Assembly: GCF_000348745.1 (NCBI RefSeq)
Contig: NC_020812.1
Span: 124,001 to 188,000, forward strand
Length of the DNA stretch: 64,000 bases
Direction: 5' to 3'
From: Micavibrio aeruginosavorus EPB
Lineage (GTDB): Bacteria; Pseudomonadota; Alphaproteobacteria; Micavibrionales; Micavibrionaceae
The notes beneath the pieces were generated by a model. That model was not told the DNA's origin and ran no database searches. It saw only the letters and a list, made by a program, of their open reading frames with translations. Positions 53,445 through 61,354 of this stretch are shown piece by piece; position 1 is the first letter of the stretch; each line of letters begins with the position of its first letter. The translations under genes were made by a program, and so were the position numbers.

Positions 53445-54293
53445 CTACGCCATCGACCCGATCGCAAATTCCGTCGCATGACCCGGTTGAACCGTGTGAT
53501 CCGCGTGCAAGGCGCCGACGGGGAGGTCGACGAGGGTGACGTAGAGTTGGACGCCCATCTGGCCGCTGGAGGACAGGTCGGCGTTTTTCGACAAAGCCTC
53601 GGCAAAGCGGGTGGCGGCTTCCAGCGGTTCGGTTTCGTATTGGGGCCGTTGCAGCATCAGGCAATATTCGTTTTTGCCCGTCTGCGCGATGATGTCGCTT
53701 TGACGGCGCAGGCGGACCAGGCTTTGCGACAGGCGTGCGGACAAGGCGGCGGCGGCGTAGGAGCCATCAACCTCCAGCACGTCCTTGTGGTTTTTGATGC
53801 CGATAAAGACGAGGTAGGAGCGTTCGCCATACCGGTCGGCCCGGTCCAGACAGGACAGGAACAATTGGTTAAAGGCGGATTTGGCAATCACGCCCCCGGC
53901 GGACGGGAAATCCTCGGTATCATCGCCAATCCGGGTGATCAGGCTGGTCAGCCGTTCGGCGTTTTGGGCCATTTTTTCCAGCCCCGCCCCGTCGATGGGT
54001 TTCAGCATGACGTCATTGGCCCCGGATTTCAGGGCCTCGACCCGGTCCATGGACCCGGACATCAGCACGATATAGGGATAATTCCGCACCGAACGGCGGA
54101 TGCCCAGAATGATCGGGCGGGCGTTGTTTAATGGCGCGGGGTCGATAAAGACCGCGTCAAAGGGTTCCACCCCCAGCCGTTCAATCGCGTTGTTTTTCAC
54201 CGCTTCCTCCACCACCGTATGGCCGGCGGATTGCAGGCGGGAGGAGACGAGCTGGGTCGTCAGGCTGTCGCGGTCGATTACGAGGATTTTCAT
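53445..54293 (-). CDS. Receiver protein with degenerate GGDEF-like domain
   Basis: Protein of 282 residues. Receiver domain (MKILVIDRDSLTTQLV, phosphoacceptor Asp in VFIDPAP, Ser in VLMSGS, Lys in MLKPIDG) followed by a domain with the GGDEF fold pattern (RADRYGERSYLVFIGIKNHKDV, then SDIIAQTGKNEYCLML). The signature positions read GKNEY instead of GGDEF, so it cannot be a cyclase; it may sense or scaffold. Start ATG at 54293. Monocistronic. Confidence 0.75.
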   Translation of the reverse strand: MKILVIDRDSLTTQLVSSRLQSAGHTVVEEAVKNNAIERLGVEPFDAVFIDPAPLNNARPIILGIRRSVRNYPYIVLMSGSMDRVEALKSGANDVMLKPIDGAGLEKMAQNAERLTSLITRIGDDTEDFPSAGGVIAKSAFNQLFLSCLDRADRYGERSYLVFIGIKNHKDVLEVDGSYAAAALSARLSQSLVRLRRQSDIIAQTGKNEYCLMLQRPQYETEPLEAATRFAEALSKNADLSSSGQMGVQLYVTLVDLPVGALHADHTVQPGHATEFAIGSMA

Positions 54294-54526
54294 GCTGGGC
54301 GGATCCCTTGAAACCCCCGGATTTCCGGGGGGATATGTCTTAAATAAAGGCCTGATTATTCTATCCTATTTTCCCATTGTGCCAAGGCTGGTCTTAAAAA
54401 ATGGGTAAGAGGACACAAAATCCCCCAAAACCGGCAATTCCGCCCCAAAATAGTGCTTTACAAGGGCATGAGGCTTCGCTAATTAAAGGGCCTTCGCCGC
54501 GAGGCGGAGGAAAATCCAAATGCCGT

Positions 54527-54613
54527 GCCCAGGTGGCGGAATTGGTAGACGCGCACGGTTCAGGTCCGTGTGGCCGAAAGGTCGTGGAAGTTCGAGTCTT
54601 CTTCTGGGCACCA
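54527..54613 (+). tRNA. tRNA-Leu (CAG)
   Basis: Class II tRNA of 87 bases. Acceptor stem GCCCAGG pairs with TCTGGGC, followed by discriminator A and encoded CCA (54611-54613). Anticodon loop TTCAGGT gives CAG, reading CUG. A long variable arm (TGGCCGAAAGGTCGTG) and T-loop GTTCGAGTC are present. No integrase or duplicated 3' end marks it as an attachment site. Confidence 0.97.
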
Positions 54614-54654
54614 TTTATTTAGAGTATGAGAGGCTTTCGCCTTGAATGACGATC

Positions 54655-54690
54655 ACCCGCCCGCGATAATGTGGCGGGTTTTTGTTTTTT
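54655..54690 (+). terminator. Terminator after tRNA-Leu
   Basis: Stem ACCCGCC / GGCGGGT followed by TTTTGTTTTTT, 18 bp before the rnd start codon. Confidence 0.8.
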
Positions 54691-54707
54691 AACCATAAGG
54701 GATACCC

Positions 54708-55322
54708 ATGACCATCACACTGCATAAGGGCGATCTGCCCGCGGGATTGAATTTCGGCACCGTGATTGCCGTTGATACCGAAGCCATGGGTTTGAACAAT
54801 CACCGCGACCGTTTGTGCCTGGTGCAACTCTCTGCCGGGGATGGCACCGCCCATCTGGTGCAGTTTGAACGGGGCCAGTATGACGCGCCGAATTTGAAAA
54901 AATTGCTGGGTGATCCGAACGTTTTGAAACTGTTCCATTTCGCCCGGTTCGATGTGGCGATTATCAAACATTATCTGGGTGTGGATTGTAACCCGCTGTG
55001 GTGCACGCGCCTGGCGTCCATGCTGTGCCGGACCTACACCGACAAACACGGCCTGCGCGAATTGTGCCGCGAATTGCTGGGCATTGATCTGAACAAACAA
55101 CAACAATCCTCCGACTGGGGCTATGACACGCTCAGCCCGGAACAGATGAATTACGCCGCCAACGACGTGCTGCATCTGCATGCGTTGAAGGAGCGTCTGG
55201 AAATGATGTTGAAACGCGAAAACCGTCTGGAGCTGGCCCAGAAATTGTTCGATTTCGTGCCGACCCGGGCGCAACTGGATTTAATGGGCTGGCCGGAAAC
55301 TGATATTTTCGCCCATAACTAA
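54708..55322 (+). CDS. rnd: RNase D-like 3'-5' exonuclease, short form
   Basis: DEDD-family exonuclease of 204 residues. Motifs: IAVDTEAMGL (ExoI Asp and Glu), HFARFDVAII (ExoII Asp) and NYAANDVLHLHAL (ExoIII Tyr and Asp). It lacks the two HRDC domains of E. coli RNase D, as is usual for the short alphaproteobacterial form next to kdsD. It probably trims tRNA or other small RNAs. A good ribosome site (AAGGGA) precedes the ATG. Confidence 0.9.
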   Translation: MTITLHKGDLPAGLNFGTVIAVDTEAMGLNNHRDRLCLVQLSAGDGTAHLVQFERGQYDAPNLKKLLGDPNVLKLFHFARFDVAIIKHYLGVDCNPLWCTRLASMLCRTYTDKHGLRELCRELLGIDLNKQQQSSDWGYDTLSPEQMNYAANDVLHLHALKERLEMMLKRENRLELAQKLFDFVPTRAQLDLMGWPETDIFAHN

Positions 55323-55338
55323 AACAAGAAAGATCGCC

Positions 55339-56370
55339 ATGATGACCGCACCGCGCTTTGACGCCGACACCACGCCGATGGACACCGACAAGGCCGCGCG
55401 CGATATCGCATCGGGCCGCCGCACCATTGAAACGGAAGTGGCCGGTCTGAACGCGCTGGCCGCGTCGATGGACGATAATTTCGCCCGCGCCGTCGCCACC
55501 ATTCAGGCGATGAAGGATACGGGCCGGGGCCGTTTGATTGTGGCGGGTATTGGCAAAAGCGGCCATATCGCCAAAAAACTGGCCGCGACCTTTGCCTCCA
55601 CCGGTACGCCGTCCTTCTTCGTCCATCCGGGTGAAGCCAGCCACGGCGATTTGGGCATGGTGACGGAAGACGATATCGTCCTGCTGCTGTCCAATTCGGG
55701 GGGCAGTGCGGAACTCTCCGACCTGATCCATTATACGCGCCGTTTCGGCATTACCTTGATCGCCATGACCAGCAACGCTGACAGCGCGCTGGCCAAACAC
55801 GCGGATCAGGTTTTGTTGCTGCCGAAAATGCCGGAAGCCTGCCCCATCGGCATGGCCCCGACGACATCCACCACCATGACACTGGCGCTGGGCGATGCGA
55901 TTGCCGTGGCGCTGCTGGAACGCATGGGATTGAGCAAGGACGATTTCAAAGTCTGGCACCCGGGCGGCAAATTGGGCCAGCGTTTGCAAAAGGTTGCGGC
56001 GTTGATGCACGCCTATGACGCTTTGCCTCTGATCGATCAATCCGCCACGATGGATCAGGCGATTTTGATGCTGAGCGCGAAAAATCTGGGCGTTGTGCTG
56101 GTTCTGGATTCATCGAAAAAACTGGCCGGGATTATCACGGATGGCGATTTGAAGCGCCACATGGGCCCGGACCTGCTCTCCCGTAAAGTCAGTGAGATTA
56201 TGAGCAAGAACCCGCGCACCATCGCGCATGACGCGCTGGCGGTGGAGGCCGTGGACGTCATGACCAAAACGCCGGGCCAATATCTGACCAGCCTGATCGT
56301 TGTTGATGATGAAAACAATCTGACCGGACTGATCCGTTTGCAGGATTGCCTGCAGGCTGGAATCGTTTAA
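55339..56370 (+). CDS. kdsD: Arabinose-5-phosphate isomerase (KpsF/GutQ family)
   Basis: Makes arabinose 5-phosphate for Kdo and hence lipopolysaccharide. It has 343 residues: SIS domain with IVAGIGKSGHIAKKLAATFAS and VHPGEASHGDLGMV, then two CBS domains (about residues 225-280 and 290-343). Sixteen bp separate it from rnd and 29 bp from dedA, indicating one operon leading to lptC and lptA. Confidence 0.94.
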   Translation: MMTAPRFDADTTPMDTDKAARDIASGRRTIETEVAGLNALAASMDDNFARAVATIQAMKDTGRGRLIVAGIGKSGHIAKKLAATFASTGTPSFFVHPGEASHGDLGMVTEDDIVLLLSNSGGSAELSDLIHYTRRFGITLIAMTSNADSALAKHADQVLLLPKMPEACPIGMAPTTSTTMTLALGDAIAVALLERMGLSKDDFKVWHPGGKLGQRLQKVAALMHAYDALPLIDQSATMDQAILMLSAKNLGVVLVLDSSKKLAGIITDGDLKRHMGPDLLSRKVSEIMSKNPRTIAHDALAVEAVDVMTKTPGQYLTSLIVVDDENNLTGLIRLQDCLQAGIV

Positions 56371-56399
56371 CCCCACATTCTGATAAAAGGCGTACCATT

Positions 56400-57029
56400 A
56401 TGCATTTTGATATTCTGCACCTGATCGAAACACTGGGCATGTGGGGCGTCTGGGCCGTGGTGTTTGCCGAATCCGGCATTTTGTTCTGCTTCTTTATGCC
56501 GGGGGATTCGTTGCTGTTTGCCGCCGGCGTTCTGGCGGGACAGGATTTGATGCCGATCGCTTTGCTGGCGGGCGGGTGTTTTATCGCCGCGGTGACAGGA
56601 AATTTGCTGGGCTATGAGATCGGCAAGCGCGTGGGTATGAAGATCATCAATCCGCGCACGGAAAAATTCCTGAAGCCGGAATATCTGCAAATGACCTCCG
56701 ATTTCTTTGAAAAACACGGTAAAATGGCCGTGGTTCTGGCCCGGTTTATGCCGATCATTCGCACCTTTACGCCGTTTCTGGCGGGCATGGTCGGTATGTC
56801 GTATCGGGTGTTTTTCATTTACACCATTGTGGGCGCGGTTTTCTGGGCGATTGGTTTGACCATGCTCGGCTTCTTCCTCGGTGATCTGATCCCCCAGGAC
56901 AAGATCGACATGTATATCCTGCCGATCATCTTGCTGATTATCCTGATCTCCGTTTTGCCATCGGTGTTCCATATCTGGAAAGAAATGCGCGCGCGCAAAG
57001 CCGTTGCACCCGAGAACGATAAAGCATGA
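56400..57029 (+). CDS. DedA family membrane protein
   Basis: DedA/SNARE-associated family, 209 residues, several transmembrane helices. Family motifs: FAESGILFCFFMPGDSLLFAAG near residue 22 and the conserved FMPIIRTFTPFLAGMVGMS near residue 118. Some DedA proteins are undecaprenyl phosphate or phospholipid translocases, which would fit an envelope operon; that link is inferred. The ATG at 56400 has AAAGGCG upstream. It sits between kdsD and lptC, which are usually adjacent, and its stop overlaps lptC by 4 bp. Confidence 0.9.
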   Translation: MHFDILHLIETLGMWGVWAVVFAESGILFCFFMPGDSLLFAAGVLAGQDLMPIALLAGGCFIAAVTGNLLGYEIGKRVGMKIINPRTEKFLKPEYLQMTSDFFEKHGKMAVVLARFMPIIRTFTPFLAGMVGMSYRVFFIYTIVGAVFWAIGLTMLGFFLGDLIPQDKIDMYILPIILLIILISVLPSVFHIWKEMRARKAVAPENDKA

Positions 57030-57715
57030 TTCCCGGCGGCGACGACCATGACCTGGATCGGGACCGTTTGTCCCAATTGTTGCGCCCCGATACACGGGAA
57101 CGGGCGCGGCTCAGGCTGACAGGGCAACGCCGGACCTTTGTCATGCGGTGGATACGCCTGTTGTTGCCGATGGCGGCGCTGGCCATTGTTGCGGTCGTCA
57201 TTGCGTGGCCGAAGATGGAAGACAACATGGCCCCGGTCCGCAAGGAAGAAATCCTGCCCCAGACGGTTGGCCGAAACGAACTGATCAATCCGCGCTTTGA
57301 AAGCGAAGACAGCGACGCCCAACCCTTCACCGTCACCGCCATATCCGCGACCCAGGACAGCAACGATCAAACCCTGATCCTGTTGAACAAGCCGAAGGCG
57401 GATATCAAGCTGAATTCCGGGCACTGGATCGCGGGCGAAGCGGACCAGGGCGAATATCGTCAGGAACAAAAGAACCTGACGCTGACCGGGAATGTCCGCC
57501 TGACCCAGGATGAAGGGTATATGATGGAAACCGCATCCCTGTTCGTCGATATGAACACGCGCAAGGTCAGCACGACCGACGCCGTGCGCGGCAGCGGCCC
57601 GGCGGGCACATTACAGGCCACCGGCATGCAAGGTGATGGCGTCAGCGGCGTTCTGGTGTTCACCGGACCCGCAACATTGGTTCTCAACCGCTCTGTGAAG
57701 GGCTTGTCACAATGA
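57026..57715 (+). CDS. lptC: LptC, LPS export inner-membrane component
   Basis: Bitopic periplasmic protein that hands LPS from LptBFG to LptA. It has 229 residues: basic cytoplasmic N terminus, one membrane segment (LLLPMAALAIVAVVIAW, near residues 46-62), then the LptC jellyroll with NPRFESEDSDAQPFTVTA and MMETASLFVDMNTRKVSTTDAVRGSGPAG-type strands. It overlaps dedA and lptA by 4 bp each (ATGA), indicating tight coupling. Confidence 0.92.
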   Translation: MIPGGDDHDLDRDRLSQLLRPDTRERARLRLTGQRRTFVMRWIRLLLPMAALAIVAVVIAWPKMEDNMAPVRKEEILPQTVGRNELINPRFESEDSDAQPFTVTAISATQDSNDQTLILLNKPKADIKLNSGHWIAGEADQGEYRQEQKNLTLTGNVRLTQDEGYMMETASLFVDMNTRKVSTTDAVRGSGPAGTLQATGMQGDGVSGVLVFTGPATLVLNRSVKGLSQ

Positions 57716-58626
57716 AAAAACTTCTCGCTCTGTTTCTTGTTTGCGCGCTTTATACGCCGGCGGCCTTTGCGCAAGGCGGCAATTCATCCGAACCGCTGGA
57801 AATCAGCGCGGATAAAACGCTGGAATGGCACCGCAACGACAAACGTTATATCGCCAAGGGCAAGGCCGTGGCGCAGCAAGGTGATACAACCATTACCGCG
57901 GAAACGCTGACCGCCGATTACCGCGAAGCAAACGGCAAAGATATGGATATTTACCGCCTGACCGCGGAACAGAATGTTACGATTACATCGGGCATCAACA
58001 CCGCCTATGGCAATCATGCGGTCTATGATGTGGACAGCGGTATGGCCACGCTGACCGGTGGCGATTTGCGCATGACCTCGCCCGAACAAACGGTCACCGC
58101 CACGGACAAGTTCGAATATGACGTGAATGGCGGACGCCTGTCGGCGATGGGCAATGCCAAGCTGGTGCGTGGTGAAGATGTTTTGGAAGCCCCCGTCATG
58201 TCCGCGTTTTTCGCCGCGCAAAGTGCGGATGAACAAAAATCCCGCAAGCTGGAGCGGATGGAGGCCACGGGCGGTATCAAAATCACCACCCCGACGGAAA
58301 TCTTGACGGGTGATCGCGGTGATTATGACGCGGCCACCAATGTTGCGACCGTGACCGGGAATGTAAAAATCACCCGGGGGCAAAATATTCTGGAAGGGGA
58401 AAAGGCCACCGTAAACCTGACCACGAATGTCAGCACCCTGACCGGAAATACCGTGCAAAAGGGCAGTGACGGCCGCGTCCGTGGCGTGTTCTACCCGGAT
58501 GATAAAACGAATGACACGCCCGTGCAGCCGGTTCAGCCCAAGGCTGAATCAAAACCGGAACAAACCGATTTAAAACCGATCATCACGGTCATTCCCGCCC
58601 CGGCGGATGAAACGGTTACGCCTTAA
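57712..58626 (+). CDS. lptA: LptA-like LPS transport protein with two OstA-type repeats
   Basis: Periplasmic bridge protein for LPS. Signal peptide MKKLLALFLVCALYTPAAFA. The mature part has 284 residues, well over E. coli LptA (about 160), because it contains two OstA/LptA beta-jellyroll stretches: EISADKTLEWHRNDKRYIAKG to about residue 150, and ITTPTEILTGDRGDYD to about residue 250. A Pro- and Lys-rich tail follows. The stop overlaps the convergent gene in TTAA. Confidence 0.92.
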   Translation: MKKLLALFLVCALYTPAAFAQGGNSSEPLEISADKTLEWHRNDKRYIAKGKAVAQQGDTTITAETLTADYREANGKDMDIYRLTAEQNVTITSGINTAYGNHAVYDVDSGMATLTGGDLRMTSPEQTVTATDKFEYDVNGGRLSAMGNAKLVRGEDVLEAPVMSAFFAAQSADEQKSRKLERMEATGGIKITTPTEILTGDRGDYDAATNVATVTGNVKITRGQNILEGEKATVNLTTNVSTLTGNTVQKGSDGRVRGVFYPDDKTNDTPVQPVQPKAESKPEQTDLKPIITVIPAPADETVTP

Positions 58627-59318
58627 CGCGCGATCAAAACGCGATAGAAAATATACTGGTTCGCGTTCGTATCACGGAAGCACCCGGAACTGTGATTGCG
58701 CAGGCGGTCTTCGGTGTCGTCATCGCCCAATGTTTGTGTCCCGGCATAGGTGCCATCAAACAATGTGAAATCGGCTTGGGCGTCGACGGGGATGGCGGCG
58801 CTGTCGCTCTGAATATCCACCAGCACATTGATCCATTTACACACATCGGCGCGCAAATCCCGCACCATCATGATCAGGTCTGCCGATGCCGCCGTGCCCG
58901 CCGTTGTTCCGGCCCCGATAAATTCGTTGCTCCCGGTAAAGACCATGGATGGAACACCAACGCCGGATGCGGCGTCGATGGTTTTTAAAACCACACCGCC
59001 GCCGGTGGGGTCGAAGACTTCGAAATCGGGGTTGGTTCCGGGGGTGCCGTACGTCGCGGATAAATCATCATGCGCGAAACTGACCTGCGCCGCCGTCGCA
59101 CCGCGCAGGCGAATTTGCGCCACGGCCCGGGCCACGGTTTCACCATATTCGATGATGTCGGATGCCAATAATTTGTCGCGGTCGCGTTCCAGCGTTTGCA
59201 CCGACCCGCGATTGCCCTGCGAAATCGCAAAGGACAACGCGCCGAACAAGGCCACGCCGACAAAGATATAAAAGAAAACGTTGCCGCGTTCATTGCGGCG
59301 GTGATCAATATGCGTCAT
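58623..59318 (-). CDS. Hypothetical protein with prepilin-like N-terminal anchor
   Basis: Not recognised by family name, 231 residues. The N terminus has a charged stretch ending RRNERG, followed by a single hydrophobic segment NVFFYIFVGVALFGALSFAI, an arrangement like type IV or Tad pilins and TadE-like anchors. A long extracytoplasmic part with two cysteines (DVCKWI and SGCFRD) follows. It could be a minor pilin or pseudopilin; no pilus genes are nearby. Convergent with lptA. Confidence 0.72.
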   Translation of the reverse strand: MTHIDHRRNERGNVFFYIFVGVALFGALSFAISQGNRGSVQTLERDRDKLLASDIIEYGETVARAVAQIRLRGATAAQVSFAHDDLSATYGTPGTNPDFEVFDPTGGGVVLKTIDAASGVGVPSMVFTGSNEFIGAGTTAGTAASADLIMMVRDLRADVCKWINVLVDIQSDSAAIPVDAQADFTLFDGTYAGTQTLGDDDTEDRLRNHSSGCFRDTNANQYIFYRVLIAR

Positions 59319-59350
59319 AGGATAATGATGCCCGATGCGGGGTCTGTTGG

Positions 59351-59755
59351 CTAGGTCTTCACGATAAAGGCTTTGAATTCAGACTGGTTGGATTTGGGGA
59401 TGTGCACGGGCATGGTGTGCACGCCATGCGCCGCCAGCGTCAGAAATGTGGCGCGGCCCGAACCGATTTCAATATTATCCATCAACCCAATCCCCAGAAT
59501 GGGCATTTCCAATGTGGTCCCGGATGAAATTTTATCTTCGATCTCGGCCCGTTTGGGTTGCTCCTTTTCCGGCAATTCCCCCACATCCTTGATGCGCCCA
59601 TCGGGCAACATCCATTCATAGGAGAAGAGCGACATCTGCCAGCTTTTCAAAACTTTGGGCACGTCGATCATGACCGTTTCATAACGATCTTCCCGCCCCG
59701 CGGTCACGGGGTTGGCGATGAAGTCCGGAATTTTAATCGCGTCTTTTGTGGCCAT
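59351..59755 (-). CDS. Hypothetical protein
   Basis: Not recognised, 134 residues from ATG 59755 (MATKDAIKIPDF), no signal peptide. An ATG at 59845 in the same frame would add 30 residues of unlikely composition. The body has alternating hydrophobic strands ending in VHIPKSNQSEFKAFIVKT. It lies 33 bp downstream of the pilin-like gene start, in the same direction. Confidence 0.62.
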   Translation of the reverse strand: MATKDAIKIPDFIANPVTAGREDRYETVMIDVPKVLKSWQMSLFSYEWMLPDGRIKDVGELPEKEQPKRAEIEDKISSGTTLEMPILGIGLMDNIEIGSGRATFLTLAAHGVHTMPVHIPKSNQSEFKAFIVKT

Positions 59756-59865
59756 GCGCTGTTTCACAATCGGGCCCCGATCCCCTCTGGACGGGCTTAC
59801 CCCTTTTTTATAAAGTGTGCCGGTAACAAATTGGTAAACGCGCATTCGATCGCGTTAAAGGTTTT

Positions 59866-60057
59866 ATGATTATGACAATGCAAAACGCCTCCACCCAACC
59901 CCCTGAAATCATTGTTGTTGATGCGGATTGCGACGAAGTCTGCTGCGATGGCGGGGGCGGGGCTCTGGGCCACCCGATGGTCTGGTACACGTTTGATGGC
60001 CGGAAAACCGTGGAATGCATGTATTGCGACCGCCAGTTTGAGCAGAAATCCGCATAA
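59866..60057 (+). CDS. CHCC-type zinc-finger protein
   Basis: Small protein of 63 residues of the zf-CHCC family, related to the NDUFS6 subunit of respiratory complex I. Pattern: VCCDGGGGALGHPMVWYTF followed by VECMYCDRQF, giving the Cys, His, Cys, Cys zinc set. AAAGG precedes the ATG at 59866; in-frame ATGs at 59872 and 59878 are alternatives. A terminator follows. Confidence 0.88.
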   Translation: MIMTMQNASTQPPEIIVVDADCDEVCCDGGGGALGHPMVWYTFDGRKTVECMYCDRQFEQKSA

Positions 60058-60095
60058 ACTGCGAAAATCCGCCAATTCATCGCCCTCTAATTTTG

Positions 60096-60130
60096 AACCC
60101 CCGGCCTTGATGAAGGCGGGGGGTTTTCTA
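60096..60130 (+). terminator. Terminator of the CHCC zinc-finger gene
   Basis: Stem AACCCCCGGCCTT / AAGGCGGGGGGTT (one mismatch) with loop GATG, then TTTT. Confidence 0.85.
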
Positions 60131-60236
60131 TATATTTAAATGGATGGTGCCGGATGGCCGGGCCATCGATTGCACACCACCAGCGGTGCCGGGTATCCGG
60201 GCTTTTTCGGGGGTGGGCGGTCTGAACAACACCAAA

Positions 60237-60258
60237 CCTCGCTTATCGTTGAAGGAGG
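60237..60258 (+). promoter_or_regulatory. ROSE-like RNA thermometer hairpin before hsp20
   Basis: CCTCGCTT (60237-60244) faces the ribosome site AAGGAGG (60252-60258) across a 7-base loop. It contains the U-C-G-C-U form of the UYGCU motif that pairs with the Shine-Dalgarno in ROSE elements of alphaproteobacterial small heat-shock genes. GC-rich hairpin-forming sequence lies upstream (60150-60220). Confidence 0.6.
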
Positions 60259-60264
60259 ATTATT

Positions 60265-60744
60265 ATGACATCACGCCTGACCGTGTTCGATTCACCCCTG
60301 TTTCTGGGCTTCGAACAATTTGAACGCACACTGGACCGGATCAAAAAAACATCCGACGGTTATCCGCCTTATAACATTGAACAGATCGGGGAAACGGGGC
60401 TGCGCATTACGCTCGCGGTTGCCGGGTTCACCATGAATGATCTGGATGTTGAAGTTGAAAACAATCAACTGACCATCCGTGGCCACCAAGCCGAAGACGA
60501 CGATACGCGCCTGTACCTGCATCGCGGGATCGCGGCACGACAATTCCAACGCTCGTTCATTCTGGCTGACGGTATTGAAGTCGATGGTGCGTCGCTGGAT
60601 AACGGTCTTCTGCATATCGACATGAAACGGGTCGAACCCGAATCCGCGGCCCGTAAAATTGCCATCAAGGACCAAAATGTAATTGGCCAGAATGGTCATT
60701 CGTCCCGCAAGGCAATCGACGTTGAAGGCCAGCACAACAAATAA
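60265..60744 (+). CDS. Small heat-shock protein, Hsp20 family
   Basis: Alpha-crystallin chaperone of the IbpA type, 159 residues. The N-terminal arm SPLFLGFEQFERTLDRI is typical of proteobacterial Hsp20, then PPYNIEQIGETGLRITLAVAG, the ENNQLTIRG strand and the core end DGIEVDGASLDNGLLHIDM. The start is fixed by AAGGAGG 6 bases upstream. Heat induction through the thermometer hairpin is inferred. DUF1150 follows, a common pairing. Confidence 0.94.
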   Translation: MTSRLTVFDSPLFLGFEQFERTLDRIKKTSDGYPPYNIEQIGETGLRITLAVAGFTMNDLDVEVENNQLTIRGHQAEDDDTRLYLHRGIAARQFQRSFILADGIEVDGASLDNGLLHIDMKRVEPESAARKIAIKDQNVIGQNGHSSRKAIDVEGQHNK

Positions 60745-60766
60745 GGCCTGAAACCACCCGCATACC

Positions 60767-60802
60767 CCTAAGCAACGCGCATTGTCTTAAGCGTTGCTTA
60801 GG
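60767..60802 (+). promoter_or_regulatory. 12-bp inverted repeat between hsp20 and the DUF1150 gene
   Basis: CCTAAGCAACGC (60767-60778) and GCGTTGCTTAGG (60791-60802) form a perfect stem with a 12-base loop. No T run follows, so it is not an ordinary terminator; it may be a processing, stability or operator site. Confidence 0.55.
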
Positions 60803-60838
60803 ATCTTTCCTATACATTCTACCGAAAGGGGAATTGCC

Positions 60839-61078
60839 ATGACGGACTGCAAAACCACGGACTGCAAATCGGCGTCCGCCCTTCGCGACATTTCTGCGCA
60901 GGATTTTCTGGGCTTTGGCGTGCAGCATGTTGCCTATGTGCGCCCGGCCATTCTGAACGGCCAAAAGGTGTTTTCCATCCATGCGGCTGATGGGACGCCA
61001 CTGGGGTACCACGATAATTTCGATGCGGCCCTGGTGCTGACCCGCCAGAATGATCTGGAACCCGTGCGCGTCCAATAA
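60839..61078 (+). CDS. DUF1150 family protein
   Basis: Protein of 79 residues. The family pattern is clear: GFGVQHVAYVRPAILNG, FSIHAADGTPLGY and LVLTRQNDLEPVRVQ. Function is unknown; it typically accompanies hsp20 genes in alphaproteobacteria. The ATG at 60839 has AAAGGGG upstream. Confidence 0.88.
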   Translation: MTDCKTTDCKSASALRDISAQDFLGFGVQHVAYVRPAILNGQKVFSIHAADGTPLGYHDNFDAALVLTRQNDLEPVRVQ

Positions 61079-61102
61079 GGCGCGCCGCGATATCATAAAA
61101 AC

Positions 61103-61130
61103 AAAAGCCGGTCGTTGGACCGGCTTTTTT
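61103..61130. terminator. Bidirectional terminator
   Basis: Perfect stem AAAAGCCGGTC / GACCGGCTTTT with loop GTTG. T runs on both strands; it serves DUF1150 and the small minus-strand gene. Confidence 0.9.
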
Positions 61131-61156
61131 CATGGGCGCAATATGGTGCGGGTGGC

Positions 61157-61354
61157 TTATTGCTTGATGTCGTTGCTGGCCATCGCGCGCAAATTCATGC
61201 GCAGGTTTTGCCATTGGCGCGCCGTTGTGTGGCGTTGGTCTTCGGTTTTGTCGCTGTTGCGGACGATCAGTCCACGGATGAAACCCTTGCGCGGAATGAA
61301 ATGCTCGCGGCTATAGCTGCGGATAATCGACGGAATATTCAACATGATGTTCAT
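61157..61354 (-). CDS. Small hypothetical protein
   Basis: Not recognised, 65 residues, basic (MNIMLNIPSIIRSYSREHF at the start). Support comes from context: AAGGGAG just before the start, a sigma-70-like promoter at 61463-61490 on the same strand, and a bidirectional terminator right after the stop. A start at 61345 (MLNIPS) would give better ribosome spacing. Confidence 0.5.
   Translation of the reverse strand: MNIMLNIPSIIRSYSREHFIPRKGFIRGLIVRNSDKTEDQRHTTARQWQNLRMNLRAMASNDIKQ

Noticed and set aside
54527-54613. tRNA-Leu as an integration site of a mobile element
   Set aside because: No integrase, no duplicated tRNA 3' end and no foreign gene block adjoins it.
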